Below, piece after piece: positions 6,702 through 15,237 of a DNA stretch of 24,915 nucleotides (positions within the stretch are counted from its first letter, which is position 1; each line of letters begins with the position of its first letter). A program made the translations under genes and the position numbers. The stretch spans positions 1-24,915 of the forward strand of contig JBDVGI010000160.1 in assembly GCA_039962885.1 (NCBI GenBank), given 5' to 3'. The DNA comes from Litorimonas sp039962885 (GTDB lineage: Bacteria > Pseudomonadota > Alphaproteobacteria > Caulobacterales > Maricaulaceae). The notes beneath the pieces are model-generated. The model saw only the letters and a list, made by a program, of their open reading frames with translations. It was not told where the DNA came from and searched no databases.

Positions 6702-9700
6702 ATGACCTCTTTTTGTAAACATAACGTTGGAGCGGCCTTATTCACCGCCACAGCCTGGCTTGCCAGCGCTGAGATGTCTGTTGCCAATAATTTTGGGACA
6801 GATGTGACCAACATTGCAACAGTATCTTATCAGGTTGGTGGCATTACAGATACTGTCGTGACGCCTCGTGCTGTGTTTACTATTCGCCCGCCTGCTAGCC
6901 CTGCGATTATTGAGTTCTTTCGTATATCAGAGACTGCGCTTGATCCTATATTACGCGATATAAACGGGTCTGAATTCAGTCCAACAGGGCAATTGGAGGG
7001 TCCGTTTACGTCCATAGGTGCTCCAGTGACTGCAGGCGGTCAAGTTGTGGACCTATCTGGCCCTGTTCCGCTTATCCCTGCGAGTACATATCTGGCGGGT
7101 GAGTTGATGATCATCCGCGTAACGGATACAAGCCAAAATGTAAATTCGAATGAAATCGATGTGCTAGTCATTACAGTTACGGCTGATAATGGGGATACGA
7201 TCACATTGCGACTTTTTGAATCAGACCCTAATTCAGGAGAATTTTTCGCGTATCTGCCATCGACGCCATTGGAATCTGCACAAAATGATAATGTCATTTC
7301 GGCGGGCGGGAATACGCAATTAACAGCCACATATATTGATGTGTTGGACTCGACGGACGTTACTGTTGATACGGCGATTTTAAATCCTTTAAACCGTGTC
7401 TTTAGTTCCGTTACGGGTGAGCTTATTGATGGTGCGGAAATAACTCTGATAAACCTTGATACTGGACTTGAAGCTGATGTCTTTGGCGTTGATGGGTTTT
7501 CTACATTTCCATCACAGACCATATCAGGTGAAGATGTTTTGGATTCTAGCAATCTTCTATATGAAAATTCTGATGGGGAATTTCGTTATCCTTTATTGGA
7601 AGCAGGCAATTATGCGGTACGTGTTGAACCGCCAGAAGGTTATACGTTTTCATCTGTTATCGATGAAAACGAGCTCACCGCTCTTGGTGCAGGTACGGGA
7701 AAAAGTAATGATGATGGCTATGTGATTTTACCCGCGTCTTTTGGCGAGGCTATTTCACTTGATAGCACGGGAACATTGCGGTTTGATATTCCACTCGACC
7801 CAATTTCTGAAATTGTTGTGACAAAGACAGCTGACCGAACATTTGGGGATGTCGGAGATTATATCAATTACACCGTAACGGTTGAAAACCGCGGTAACTC
7901 TACAGTCCCTGCCATGTTGTATGATACCTTGCCGCTCGGCTTTCGTTATGTGCCTGGAACATCACAAATTCAGCAAGTTTTAACAGAAGACCCAAATGTG
8001 AGCGATGATGCGTCTTTGTTAACATTTGATATGGATCTTATTGAACCAGGCGCATCGATTACATTGAACTATGCTTTGTTGATTGGACCAGGAGCGCCGC
8101 TAGGTGATGCCGTGAATGCTGCTGTTGTTCGTGATGGCAGCGGAGCAGAGGTGTCTAACATAGCCCGCGCTGGTTTGACGTTACGTGAAGATTTACTGCG
8201 GAGTACGTCTACGATTATTGGCCGTATTACAGAACAATCTTGCGATGGGGATATTGAATGGGTGCGTCCAGTTGAACGCGGCATTGGTATTGGCGGCGTT
8301 CGGCTTTATATGGAAACAGGCGCTTATGTTGTTTCAGATAATGACGGTTTGTTCCATTTTGAAGGTGTGAGTGAAGGCACGCATGTTGTGCAGGTGGATA
8401 AGGAGACATTGCCGCAAGGTTTTGAGCTTATGACTTGCGAAGAAAATACGCGCTATGCAGGCTCTAATGAAAGTAAATTTGTCGACGTTCAAGGCGGCGG
8501 AATTTGGCGCGCAAATTTCTATTTAAAACAAACGGGCGCGCGCGAAGAAATTATTGAAGTTGAAGAATTTAACGATGCCAAAGAGCATTTGAAATATGAT
8601 ACCGCTTGGCTCGAAACACAGACCTCTGATATTGAGTGGGTTTACCCACAAACAGACCGCACCCCGTCAACAAGTTCGACGAATATTGGTATTAAACACG
8701 GTAAAGGCCAAACCATTACGCTAAAAGTCAATGACCGTGATGTTCCAAGTTATCATTTCTCTGGCCGCGATAATAATGTAGCCCGGACTGTGACCATTAG
8801 CCGTTGGCGCGGAATTGATATTCAAGATGGACGCAATGTTGTGGTTGCAACGGTTAAAGACAGCAATGGAGCCGTCATTAAAACTCTGCGCGAAGAAATT
8901 TGGTTTGTCAAAACTATTGCGCGCGCCACCGCCGTGCCAACAGAATCTATTCTCGTTGCCGATGGGCGCACAGTGCCAGAAATCGCGATACGCCTTGAAG
9001 ATCAATCCGGCCGTCCAGTCCATGCAGGCCGTATTACAACAGTGAACCTAGAGCCGCCTTACCGTTTATTTGATGAGAGCGGCGATAACCGTTTGCGCGA
9101 ACAATCCGAAGACTTAATTGCGCCTTTATCGGCCCGCCAAGATATATCCATTGGCGCAGATGGTATCTTACGGGTGAAATTAGAACCGACTTTACGCACA
9201 GGCAAAGTGACAGTTATCGCGACGTTGGACAATGGCCGCCAAGTGCCAATATATATGTATCTTGAACCAGAAAAACGTGATTGGATTCTGGTAGGCCTTG
9301 CTGAAGGTTCAGCAGGTTATGATAATGTGAGCGGCAATAGTGTTGCATTGGATGCGACGGGTAATGCTGCCGATGATGTTATCACAGATGGCCGCGTTGC
9401 TTTTTTCGCGAAAGGCTTGATTAAAGGCAACTGGTTATTGACCTTGGGTGTGGATACAGACCGCAACCGCGGCAATCGTGACGGCGCGTTCCGCGATGAG
9501 ATTGACCCGAATGCTTTTTATACGCTTTACGGAGATCGTTCTTATCAAGAATTTGAAGGCAACTCGCGTTACCCTGTTTATGTGAAACTTGAAAAGCGCC
9601 AAGCTTATGCGGTCTTTGGGGATTATGAGACTAATATCACAGAAGGTCGTTTGACGGCTTATAACCGCCGCTTTACGGGGCTTAAGGGTGAATATCTTGG

Positions 9701-11858
9701 TGAAAATGTCCAAGTGCTCGGCTTTGCTGCGGAAACTAATCAGGGATTTGTGAAAGATGAATTGCCAGCGGATGGCACCTCTGGAACTTATCAATTATCG
9801 AATGAGCGTATTTTATCGCAATCAGAACAGATTATAATTGAAACAAGAGACCGCTTCCGTCCAGATGTGATCGTTGAAAGCAGAACACTTGTACGGTTCT
9901 TAGATTACACATTGGACTATCTGACGGGACAATTAATATTCCGCTTGCCTGTTGACGCAACGGATGCGGCTTTAAATCCAAATGTGATTGTGGTTGATTA
10001 TGAAACCTCTGAAGATGCGGAACGTAATGTGACATTTGGCGGGCGCGTACAGGCGCAAGTGTTAGATAAGAAAGTCCAAATCGGCTCTACATTTGTGCGC
10101 GAAGATGGCAGCGCATTGGCTGCAGGCGCGCGGCAGACCCAAGTGGGTGTCGATATTATCGCCGATGTAACAGATAACACACAAATACGCGCCGAATATG
10201 CGGTGACGGATAATAATGGCGCCAACGGCACCACAGCTGATGCGGCTTTAGTTGAGATTGTCCATAATTCTGAAAAACTCACGGGCGAAGCGTTTTTCCG
10301 TGAGGAAGAGGCTGGCTTTGGTCTTGGTCAACGTGCGAGTAATACAAATGGTGTTCGCCGTTACGGGGCACGCGGCAATTACACTCTTTCTGAATTTGAA
10401 GATGAGGCGACTGGCCGCCGAGGACAGAACCGCGTTGAGGTTCAAGCCTTTCGCGAGGAAAATCTATCATCGGGCGATTCGCGTAATACAGGCGAAGTTT
10501 TAGCCACACATGACGGTAGTAATTTATCTGTGTCGACCGGCCTTAGAGCCGTCCGTGATGACGTTGTAAATGGTGATGACCGTCAATCGACTTTGGCGGT
10601 TGCGCGGGCGTCTTATCGTCTTCCAAAACATGGCGCGACGATTCAAGTTAGCCACGAGCAACCTTTGGGCGGTGATGATGAAGTGTCCGCTTTTCCACAA
10701 CGTACAACGATTGGAATTGATAAAACGCTTGGGAACCGCGCGACGGTATCTATTCGTCATGAAATCAATGACGGCTTTGGCATCAATGCGCAAAACACCG
10801 TTGTCGGCGTCACAGCAACCCCTTGGACAGGTACGACAGTTACGGCGAATACGGACGCTGTCACGAATGATAGTGGCCGCCGTTTGGGTGCAACGATTGG
10901 GGTTGATCAACTTGTGAAGCTTGGAGATAAATGGGCCTTATCTGGCGGTATTCGAAGCCGCCGCATCTTGGATACGGATGTCGAGTTTTCTCAAGTCACA
11001 CCCGATACGGCGATCTCGCCTTTTGAGGTCAATGAGGACTTCACATCGGCTTACATAGGGGCTGCATATCGCGACGAGGCAACATCAGGTTCTGTGCGCC
11101 TTGAAACACGCCAGAGCGGCGCTCAGGGTGATGGGCAAGCCAGTATATCTGGGGATACCTATATTGCAACGGCGGGACTGGCGCGCGAGTTGACAGAAAC
11201 GCTGTCTTTTGCGGGTGTTGCGCGGGGATTAGTCACCGAAACAGAAGGCGGCACCTTAGGAAATGACGATAGCTCAAGTCAGCTTGATGTGCGTTTTGGC
11301 GGAGCTTGGCGACCACGCGATGAAAAAACCGTTGTATTTAACCGATTTGATTATAGCCGGACGGATGATATTTTAGGCCAAAAAACGACAAGACTAGTCA
11401 ATAATTTTGCGGCGAATACCTTGTTGAGTGATAGATGGCAGCTGTCGACAAATTGGGGTGTGAAAAACGTCAAGACAGAAATTGCAGGCCAAGACTTAAG
11501 TAATACGACGATATTATTGGGGGCTGAAACACGCTTTGATGTGACAAAGAAAATCGATATTGGATTCAGAGGTCAATACTTAGGCAATAACTCGGCAGGT
11601 GATGGCCGTACATTTAGCTATGGCCCGTCTATTGGGGTCTCACCTGTGAAAAATGTTTGGATTAATGCTGGGTATAATTTCTCAGGCTTTAGAGATGATG
11701 ATTTCGAAGCTGCAGAGTTTTCTCGTGAAGGTGTTTATTTGCAAATGCGGTTTAAGTTTGATCAAAACACAGCGCGAGGCCTTCTTAGCCGTATTAGCCC
11801 TTCAGCGAGTGTTGATGAGTCAAACACATTGCAACAGCAAAGCTTTTCGCAGCCTTAA
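6702..11858 (+). CDS. Giant outer-membrane protein with DUF11, SdrD-B-like and Ig-like modules and a C-terminal beta-barrel
   Basis: The 1718-residue product has a signal peptide (cleavage near residue 29). The mature start, FGTDVTNIATVSYQVGG, resembles that of the preceding protein. Residues 30-365 are beta-rich. Residues about 366-495 form a DUF11 domain (VVTKTADRTFGDVGDYINYT). Residues 503-577 form a carboxypeptidase-regulatory/SdrD-B-like fold (IGGVRLYMETGAYVVSDNDG). Residues 739-860 look like an invasin-type Ig domain (SILVADGRTVPEIAIRLEDQ). From about 858 to the end the chain alternates polar and hydrophobic residues, with motifs such as YTLYGDRS, FGDYETN and YNRRFTGLKGEY, typical of a very large beta-barrel. 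The last strand (GVYLQMRFKF) ends in Phe but is followed by a 30-residue polar tail. Upstream there is only a weak AGG 11 nt before the ATG. A surface translocation or adhesion role is plausible but unproven. Confidence 0.85.
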   Translation: MTSFCKHNVGAALFTATAWLASAEMSVANNFGTDVTNIATVSYQVGGITDTVVTPRAVFTIRPPASPAIIEFFRISETALDPILRDINGSEFSPTGQLEGPFTSIGAPVTAGGQVVDLSGPVPLIPASTYLAGELMIIRVTDTSQNVNSNEIDVLVITVTADNGDTITLRLFESDPNSGEFFAYLPSTPLESAQNDNVISAGGNTQLTATYIDVLDSTDVTVDTAILNPLNRVFSSVTGELIDGAEITLINLDTGLEADVFGVDGFSTFPSQTISGEDVLDSSNLLYENSDGEFRYPLLEAGNYAVRVEPPEGYTFSSVIDENELTALGAGTGKSNDDGYVILPASFGEAISLDSTGTLRFDIPLDPISEIVVTKTADRTFGDVGDYINYTVTVENRGNSTVPAMLYDTLPLGFRYVPGTSQIQQVLTEDPNVSDDASLLTFDMDLIEPGASITLNYALLIGPGAPLGDAVNAAVVRDGSGAEVSNIARAGLTLREDLLRSTSTIIGRITEQSCDGDIEWVRPVERGIGIGGVRLYMETGAYVVSDNDGLFHFEGVSEGTHVVQVDKETLPQGFELMTCEENTRYAGSNESKFVDVQGGGIWRANFYLKQTGAREEIIEVEEFNDAKEHLKYDTAWLETQTSDIEWVYPQTDRTPSTSSTNIGIKHGKGQTITLKVNDRDVPSYHFSGRDNNVARTVTISRWRGIDIQDGRNVVVATVKDSNGAVIKTLREEIWFVKTIARATAVPTESILVADGRTVPEIAIRLEDQSGRPVHAGRITTVNLEPPYRLFDESGDNRLREQSEDLIAPLSARQDISIGADGILRVKLEPTLRTGKVTVIATLDNGRQVPIYMYLEPEKRDWILVGLAEGSAGYDNVSGNSVALDATGNAADDVITDGRVAFFAKGLIKGNWLLTLGVDTDRNRGNRDGAFRDEIDPNAFYTLYGDRSYQEFEGNSRYPVYVKLEKRQAYAVFGDYETNITEGRLTAYNRRFTGLKGEYLGENVQVLGFAAETNQGFVKDELPADGTSGTYQLSNERILSQSEQIIIETRDRFRPDVIVESRTLVRFLDYTLDYLTGQLIFRLPVDATDAALNPNVIVVDYETSEDAERNVTFGGRVQAQVLDKKVQIGSTFVREDGSALAAGARQTQVGVDIIADVTDNTQIRAEYAVTDNNGANGTTADAALVEIVHNSEKLTGEAFFREEEAGFGLGQRASNTNGVRRYGARGNYTLSEFEDEATGRRGQNRVEVQAFREENLSSGDSRNTGEVLATHDGSNLSVSTGLRAVRDDVVNGDDRQSTLAVARASYRLPKHGATIQVSHEQPLGGDDEVSAFPQRTTIGIDKTLGNRATVSIRHEINDGFGINAQNTVVGVTATPWTGTTVTANTDAVTNDSGRRLGATIGVDQLVKLGDKWALSGGIRSRRILDTDVEFSQVTPDTAISPFEVNEDFTSAYIGAAYRDEATSGSVRLETRQSGAQGDGQASISGDTYIATAGLARELTETLSFAGVARGLVTETEGGTLGNDDSSSQLDVRFGGAWRPRDEKTVVFNRFDYSRTDDILGQKTTRLVNNFAANTLLSDRWQLSTNWGVKNVKTEIAGQDLSNTTILLGAETRFDVTKKIDIGFRGQYLGNNSAGDGRTFSYGPSIGVSPVKNVWINAGYNFSGFRDDDFEAAEFSREGVYLQMRFKFDQNTARGLLSRISPSASVDESNTLQQQSFSQP

Positions 11859-11875
11859 GGTCCGCGCCGTTCTAA

Positions 11876-14722
11876 TTAAGCCTGTAAACGCGGTAATTGA
11901 TTATGGCTTTGCTGGCGTAACAAGAATGAGATTGATTCTTTAAGGTCTGAGGCAATAACAGGTTTCAAAAGAAACATATCCATTCCAACATTTAAACATT
12001 CAACGTTTATGTTTGACGTTGAATCCGCTGTGAGCGCAATAATTGGTATGTTTTTATAAGGATTATCACTCGCCCGTATAATTTTGGTGGCGGTTATTCC
12101 ATCCATAACGGGCATACGAAGATCCATGAGGATAATATCGACGTGATGATCTTTGAGTAGGTCTAAAGCGTCTTGCCCATTTTTCGCTTCCAAACACATG
12201 CACCCTGCAGGCTCAAGGAATAAGCTGATGATATCGCGATTGGTCGACATGTCTTCTACAATAAGCACGGTTGTGCCTTGAAGGTTATCTAACGATAATT
12301 GAGGGGATTGGCTGGCGTTAGCTGTTTCATCCGTAATTGTCGCCTGCTCTTGCTCTGCTTGCTGCGAAGACGGCTTACTGTGTAAACCTTGATGTCCTGC
12401 CGCGTTATTAGGCTGCATAAGGTCAACAATATTTTCTACCATGTCAGTTTTTGGATCTGGCAGGTTTAAATCAGGAGTGTCTAAAACCGCGGTTTCAAGC
12501 GCGCCCTCAGGAACTTTCTGAAGAACTTCCTCAGGAACTGACGGTGCTAGCGTTTCATTTATAACGTCTTTGGCGTCATTAGTTATGTCCGACGAAGGTT
12601 TTTGCTGCGCGCCTTGGGCTAATTTGCCGTTGACGGTTAAGGTAAATTCAGAACCGCGCCCCGCTTTTGATACAAGCGTTACATCTCCGTCCATCATTCG
12701 CGCGAGGGACCGGGTGATAGCAAGGTTAAGACCTGCTCCGCCATATTTACGCGTCATAGAGCTATCGGCTTGTAAGAAAGGCGTAAACAGCCGCGCTTGA
12801 ACCTCTGGCGTTATGCCAAGGCCTGTATCGGCAATGATGCTTTGAATCTGAATATGACCAGTCTTGTCTGTGCTTGAGGTTACATGTAGGTGGACGCGGC
12901 CTTTTTGCGTAAATTTCACCGCATTGCATAAGAGATTGTGGAGGCATTGCATAAACCGCGCAATATCTATGTCTATATTTTGATTTAAACTTTCATCAAT
13001 GAAGGCTGTGAGGGTCAATCCCTTTTCTTGAGCGTGCGGCTTAAAGCTTTCTACTTCGGCCATCATTTCCGTATATGGATTGGCTGTATCGGGATATAAG
13101 ACTAACTTGCCGCCATCTATGTGAGACATATCAATTATGCTCTCAATAATGTCGGTTAAATTGTTACCGGAATCGAGAATAATCTTAGTTTTTTCTCGGA
13201 CGTCGGCGTCTTCGTGATGGTGAGCCAGAAGGTCGGCAATACCAATAATACCGTTAAGGGGGGTCCGTAATTCATGAGAGACCATGCCTAAAAACTCTGT
13301 TTTCATTTTTTCGGCTGATTGCGCGGCCTTGGTCTGTATGGCTAGTTCTTTAGAAATTTTGTTTCGGTAACGGGCAAAAACAATGGCGAGTATTGTTGCT
13401 GCCGTTAAAAATCCGGCAAGGAGAATTAAGAGCTTATTGATACGTTTTTGTGCTTCAAGCTGCGCGGCCTTAAGGCGAGCTTCGCGTTGCAGGGCTTTTT
13501 CGCGTTCTTCTTGGCGTCCGCGTGTGTTCTCTAGATTGGCCAGAAGATTTGTCGTGTCGGCACTATTGCGGGTTAATATGCTTTGAACGGTAACATCTAA
13601 CCGGCGACTGACGAGGCGAATAGCCTGCTCGCCTTTGCCTTGGTTGAGCGCGATAAGGGCTTCTGCATATAGGACACTGTCTGGAACAGGTTTGGATATG
13701 AGGTCTTTATATGGGTGCCGCGGGCCGAGCTTTTCAAGCTCCCTGATGGCGGCATCCGTTAAGCCAAGTCCTGCATAGGCGATGGCTGATTGTGCGTGTG
13801 CTTGGTTAATGAAGAAGGTGATGTCCGCTGTTTTGAGAGTTTTTTGGGCATGTTTAAGGGCGAGATTATATTCACCTAACTCATTATAAACTTCTGCGAC
13901 TCGCAAGTCCGTTAAGCCTGGTGTTGAATTTTCAGTATTTTCTTCGAGGCGGAGCAGAACTTGGGCGATTTCCTTGCCTGTTTCATGGTCGTGTAAATTC
14001 CCGAAAGAGTACATTAAGTTATTTAAAATGGAAATTCCCGTAACCTCGATTCCATTTTCAATTTGTAGAGCAACTAAGTCCTCGGAGGCTTTGACAGCAA
14101 GCTCGGTGTTGTTTTGTAGGTTATGTAAATAGACGATAATATCTGTTGCATATAATTTTGCCTCACTAATATACGGGCCTAATTCATTAGGTATGATGGC
14201 AATAGCGTGATTGGCGTCTTGCAGGGCGGTAATATAGTCGCGCTTATAGCTGTAAAATAAGCTGGAATATATATGAGCGTGACTGGCGACAAACCAATCA
14301 GAATGGGTTTTATAGGGCGCAATTTTTTCTAAAACTTTGTCGGCACTTATATCGAGATTATTTTGATCAATCACGCTAGCAATGTCTTGAAACATTACAC
14401 CAATGCTTTGGTCATGTTGATTTCCAGTTTCTGCGCTGGCGGATATATAATTTTTAATTGATTCGTCTAAGTTTTTATCGACGCCTTGACTAATTATCTT
14501 GGAGATATTTTGACGAAGTAGAAATATTTGATTAGAAGATACAGATTTTTTTGTAACAATTGATTGATTGTTTGGTTGACTTACGGTTTCAATTTGCTTG
14601 GTTAGTTTAACAACTCTAGATTTGTTGGAAGCGACTTGTCCTAGGCTGATGACAGGTATGCATGTTAACGCAAAGCAGGTTGCGCCAGATAGCAGGTAAT
14701 GTAATTTTATATATCGTGGCAT
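11876..14722 (-). CDS. Hybrid sensor histidine kinase with periplasmic TPR-like sensor region
   Basis: This 948-residue protein has a signal peptide or N-terminal anchor (residues 9-29). A long helical region with TPR-like repeats follows at about 140-370 (YNELGEYNLALKHAQKTLK is typical). After a charged coiled coil (400-429) comes a membrane span (430-450), then HisKA with the phospho-acceptor His483 in SHELRTPLNG. The HATPase domain has the N-box (NLLCNAVKFT, N600), DTGLGI (632) and GGAGLNLAI (661). A variable linker (700-815) precedes a receiver domain with acidic residues E823/D824, phospho-acceptor Asp867 (LMDLRMP) and Lys920. All key residues are present, so it should be active. The output partner is not in the window. 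It ends 17 bp from the convergent outer-membrane gene and lies directly downstream of the double-glycine peptide, which makes it a candidate sensor for that peptide. Confidence 0.92.
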   Translation of the reverse strand: MPRYIKLHYLLSGATCFALTCIPVISLGQVASNKSRVVKLTKQIETVSQPNNQSIVTKKSVSSNQIFLLRQNISKIISQGVDKNLDESIKNYISASAETGNQHDQSIGVMFQDIASVIDQNNLDISADKVLEKIAPYKTHSDWFVASHAHIYSSLFYSYKRDYITALQDANHAIAIIPNELGPYISEAKLYATDIIVYLHNLQNNTELAVKASEDLVALQIENGIEVTGISILNNLMYSFGNLHDHETGKEIAQVLLRLEENTENSTPGLTDLRVAEVYNELGEYNLALKHAQKTLKTADITFFINQAHAQSAIAYAGLGLTDAAIRELEKLGPRHPYKDLISKPVPDSVLYAEALIALNQGKGEQAIRLVSRRLDVTVQSILTRNSADTTNLLANLENTRGRQEEREKALQREARLKAAQLEAQKRINKLLILLAGFLTAATILAIVFARYRNKISKELAIQTKAAQSAEKMKTEFLGMVSHELRTPLNGIIGIADLLAHHHEDADVREKTKIILDSGNNLTDIIESIIDMSHIDGGKLVLYPDTANPYTEMMAEVESFKPHAQEKGLTLTAFIDESLNQNIDIDIARFMQCLHNLLCNAVKFTQKGRVHLHVTSSTDKTGHIQIQSIIADTGLGITPEVQARLFTPFLQADSSMTRKYGGAGLNLAITRSLARMMDGDVTLVSKAGRGSEFTLTVNGKLAQGAQQKPSSDITNDAKDVINETLAPSVPEEVLQKVPEGALETAVLDTPDLNLPDPKTDMVENIVDLMQPNNAAGHQGLHSKPSSQQAEQEQATITDETANASQSPQLSLDNLQGTTVLIVEDMSTNRDIISLFLEPAGCMCLEAKNGQDALDLLKDHHVDIILMDLRMPVMDGITATKIIRASDNPYKNIPIIALTADSTSNINVECLNVGMDMFLLKPVIASDLKESISFLLRQQSHNQLPRLQA

Positions 14723-14809
14723 ATCTTACCGATGATGTTAGGACTTAACTATCATGGTAAATGATTAACTAATGGTTTGTTTAACTGCGATTGGGTTAAC
14801 TTGAGACAC

Positions 14810-14832
14810 AAAAAAGCCCACTTCTGTGGGCT
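14810..14832 (-). terminator. Rho-independent terminator downstream of the peptide gene
   Basis: A perfect 7-bp stem (agcccac at 14815-14821 with gtgggct at 14826-14832) closes a ttct loop. On the minus strand it runs into six T residues (14815-14810). It separates the peptide locus from the histidine kinase gene, so the kinase probably has its own promoter in 14723-14809. Confidence 0.88.
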
Positions 14833-14840
14833 CAATATCC

Positions 14841-14857
14841 AGTAATTCGCAATTACT
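14841..14857 (-). other. Short hairpin between peptide gene and terminator
   Basis: A perfect 7-bp inverted repeat, agtaatt (14841-14847) and aattact (14851-14857), closes a three-base cgc loop. It is AT-rich, so weakly stable. It lies between two other hairpins in the 3' region of the peptide transcript. Confidence 0.55.
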
Positions 14858-14873
14858 ATTAAATTATAAAAAT

Positions 14874-14898
14874 ATTGGTTAATTATTATTTAACCAAT
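14874..14898 (-). other. Hairpin just after the peptide stop codon, with U-rich tail
   Basis: A perfect 9-bp inverted repeat (attggttaa at 14874-14882, ttaaccaat at 14890-14898) closes a seven-base loop. It starts 12 nt after the peptide stop codon, and on the minus strand it is followed by atttttataattt. It may act as a weak terminator or as a 3' stabiliser of the short peptide mRNA. Confidence 0.6.
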
Positions 14899-14910
14899 TA
14901 TCGAAGTGCA

Positions 14911-15015
14911 TTACCCGTAAATGATAGGGAAAGCTGAAGCAGATCCATCAACACCATATATGATTGGGAAACCACCAACAACAACTTCAATTTCGTCTTG
15001 TGTAAGTTCGCGCAT
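14911..15015 (-). CDS. Double-glycine (C39-type) precursor peptide with a duplicated FPIIYG core
   Basis: The gene has 34 codons plus TAA, shorter than common annotation cut-offs. Residues 1-15 read MRELTQDEIEVVVGG. This fits the C39 double-glycine leader pattern (Leu, polar pair, Glu-Ile/Leu, two residues, Val, one residue, Gly-Gly) seen in class II bacteriocins and Gram-negative microcins such as microcin V. Cleavage after GG would release a 19-residue core: FPIIYG, then VDGSASA, then FPIIYG. The core has no Cys, Lys or Arg and a single Asp, so it is mildly acidic and hydrophobic. A C39 exporter gene lies 222 bp upstream on the same strand. The ribosome binding site is weak (gagaga about 9-12 nt before ATG). 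I recognise no known peptide. It could be a bacteriocin or a secreted signal; the absence of an evident immunity gene and of positive charge favours a signal. Confidence 0.85.
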   Translation of the reverse strand: MRELTQDEIEVVVGGFPIIYGVDGSASAFPIIYG

Positions 15016-15237
15016 AATATTTTCTCTCTCTGTTATTAGACTCGATAACTTATGAATAACATGACAGCTTAAGCCTTTATCAAGGTTAATACCGCCTTAA
15101 GAGAAAAGGAGTTTATATTTCGCTGAATTAATGTGCTAAACTTACAATTTAAAGGTTTATTTTAATTGATATATCCGCAAAATCAGTTGTAATTTCAAAA
15201 GAGCAAGAGTCTTAAACAATCAGAATATGAATCGATA
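15016..15237 (-). promoter_or_regulatory. Leader region between the exporter and the peptide gene
   Basis: This 222-bp AT-rich interval on the coding (minus) strand has no open frame longer than a few codons in front of the peptide. Its length, and the CtrA-like site within it, suggest that the peptide has its own promoter rather than only read-through from the exporter. A loose -35-like TTGATA lies near 15080, but no convincing -10 could be fixed. Confidence 0.45.
15068..15101. promoter_or_regulatory. CtrA box candidate within an inverted repeat upstream of the peptide gene
   Basis: TTAA (15086-15089), seven bases (taccgcc) and TTAA (15097-15100) form a perfect CtrA-type full site, 71 nt before the peptide start codon. 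Two cttaag palindromes flank the segment (15068-15073 and 15096-15101), and an inner 4-bp stem (cctt/aagg around tatc) lies between them. Such a site would place peptide production under the cell-cycle/motility regulator CtrA. A chance match cannot be excluded. Confidence 0.5.

Noticed and set aside
15016..15237. A possible second peptide gene between exporter and precursor
   Set aside because: Both strands were read; only frames of a few codons occur, and none has a double-glycine leader.
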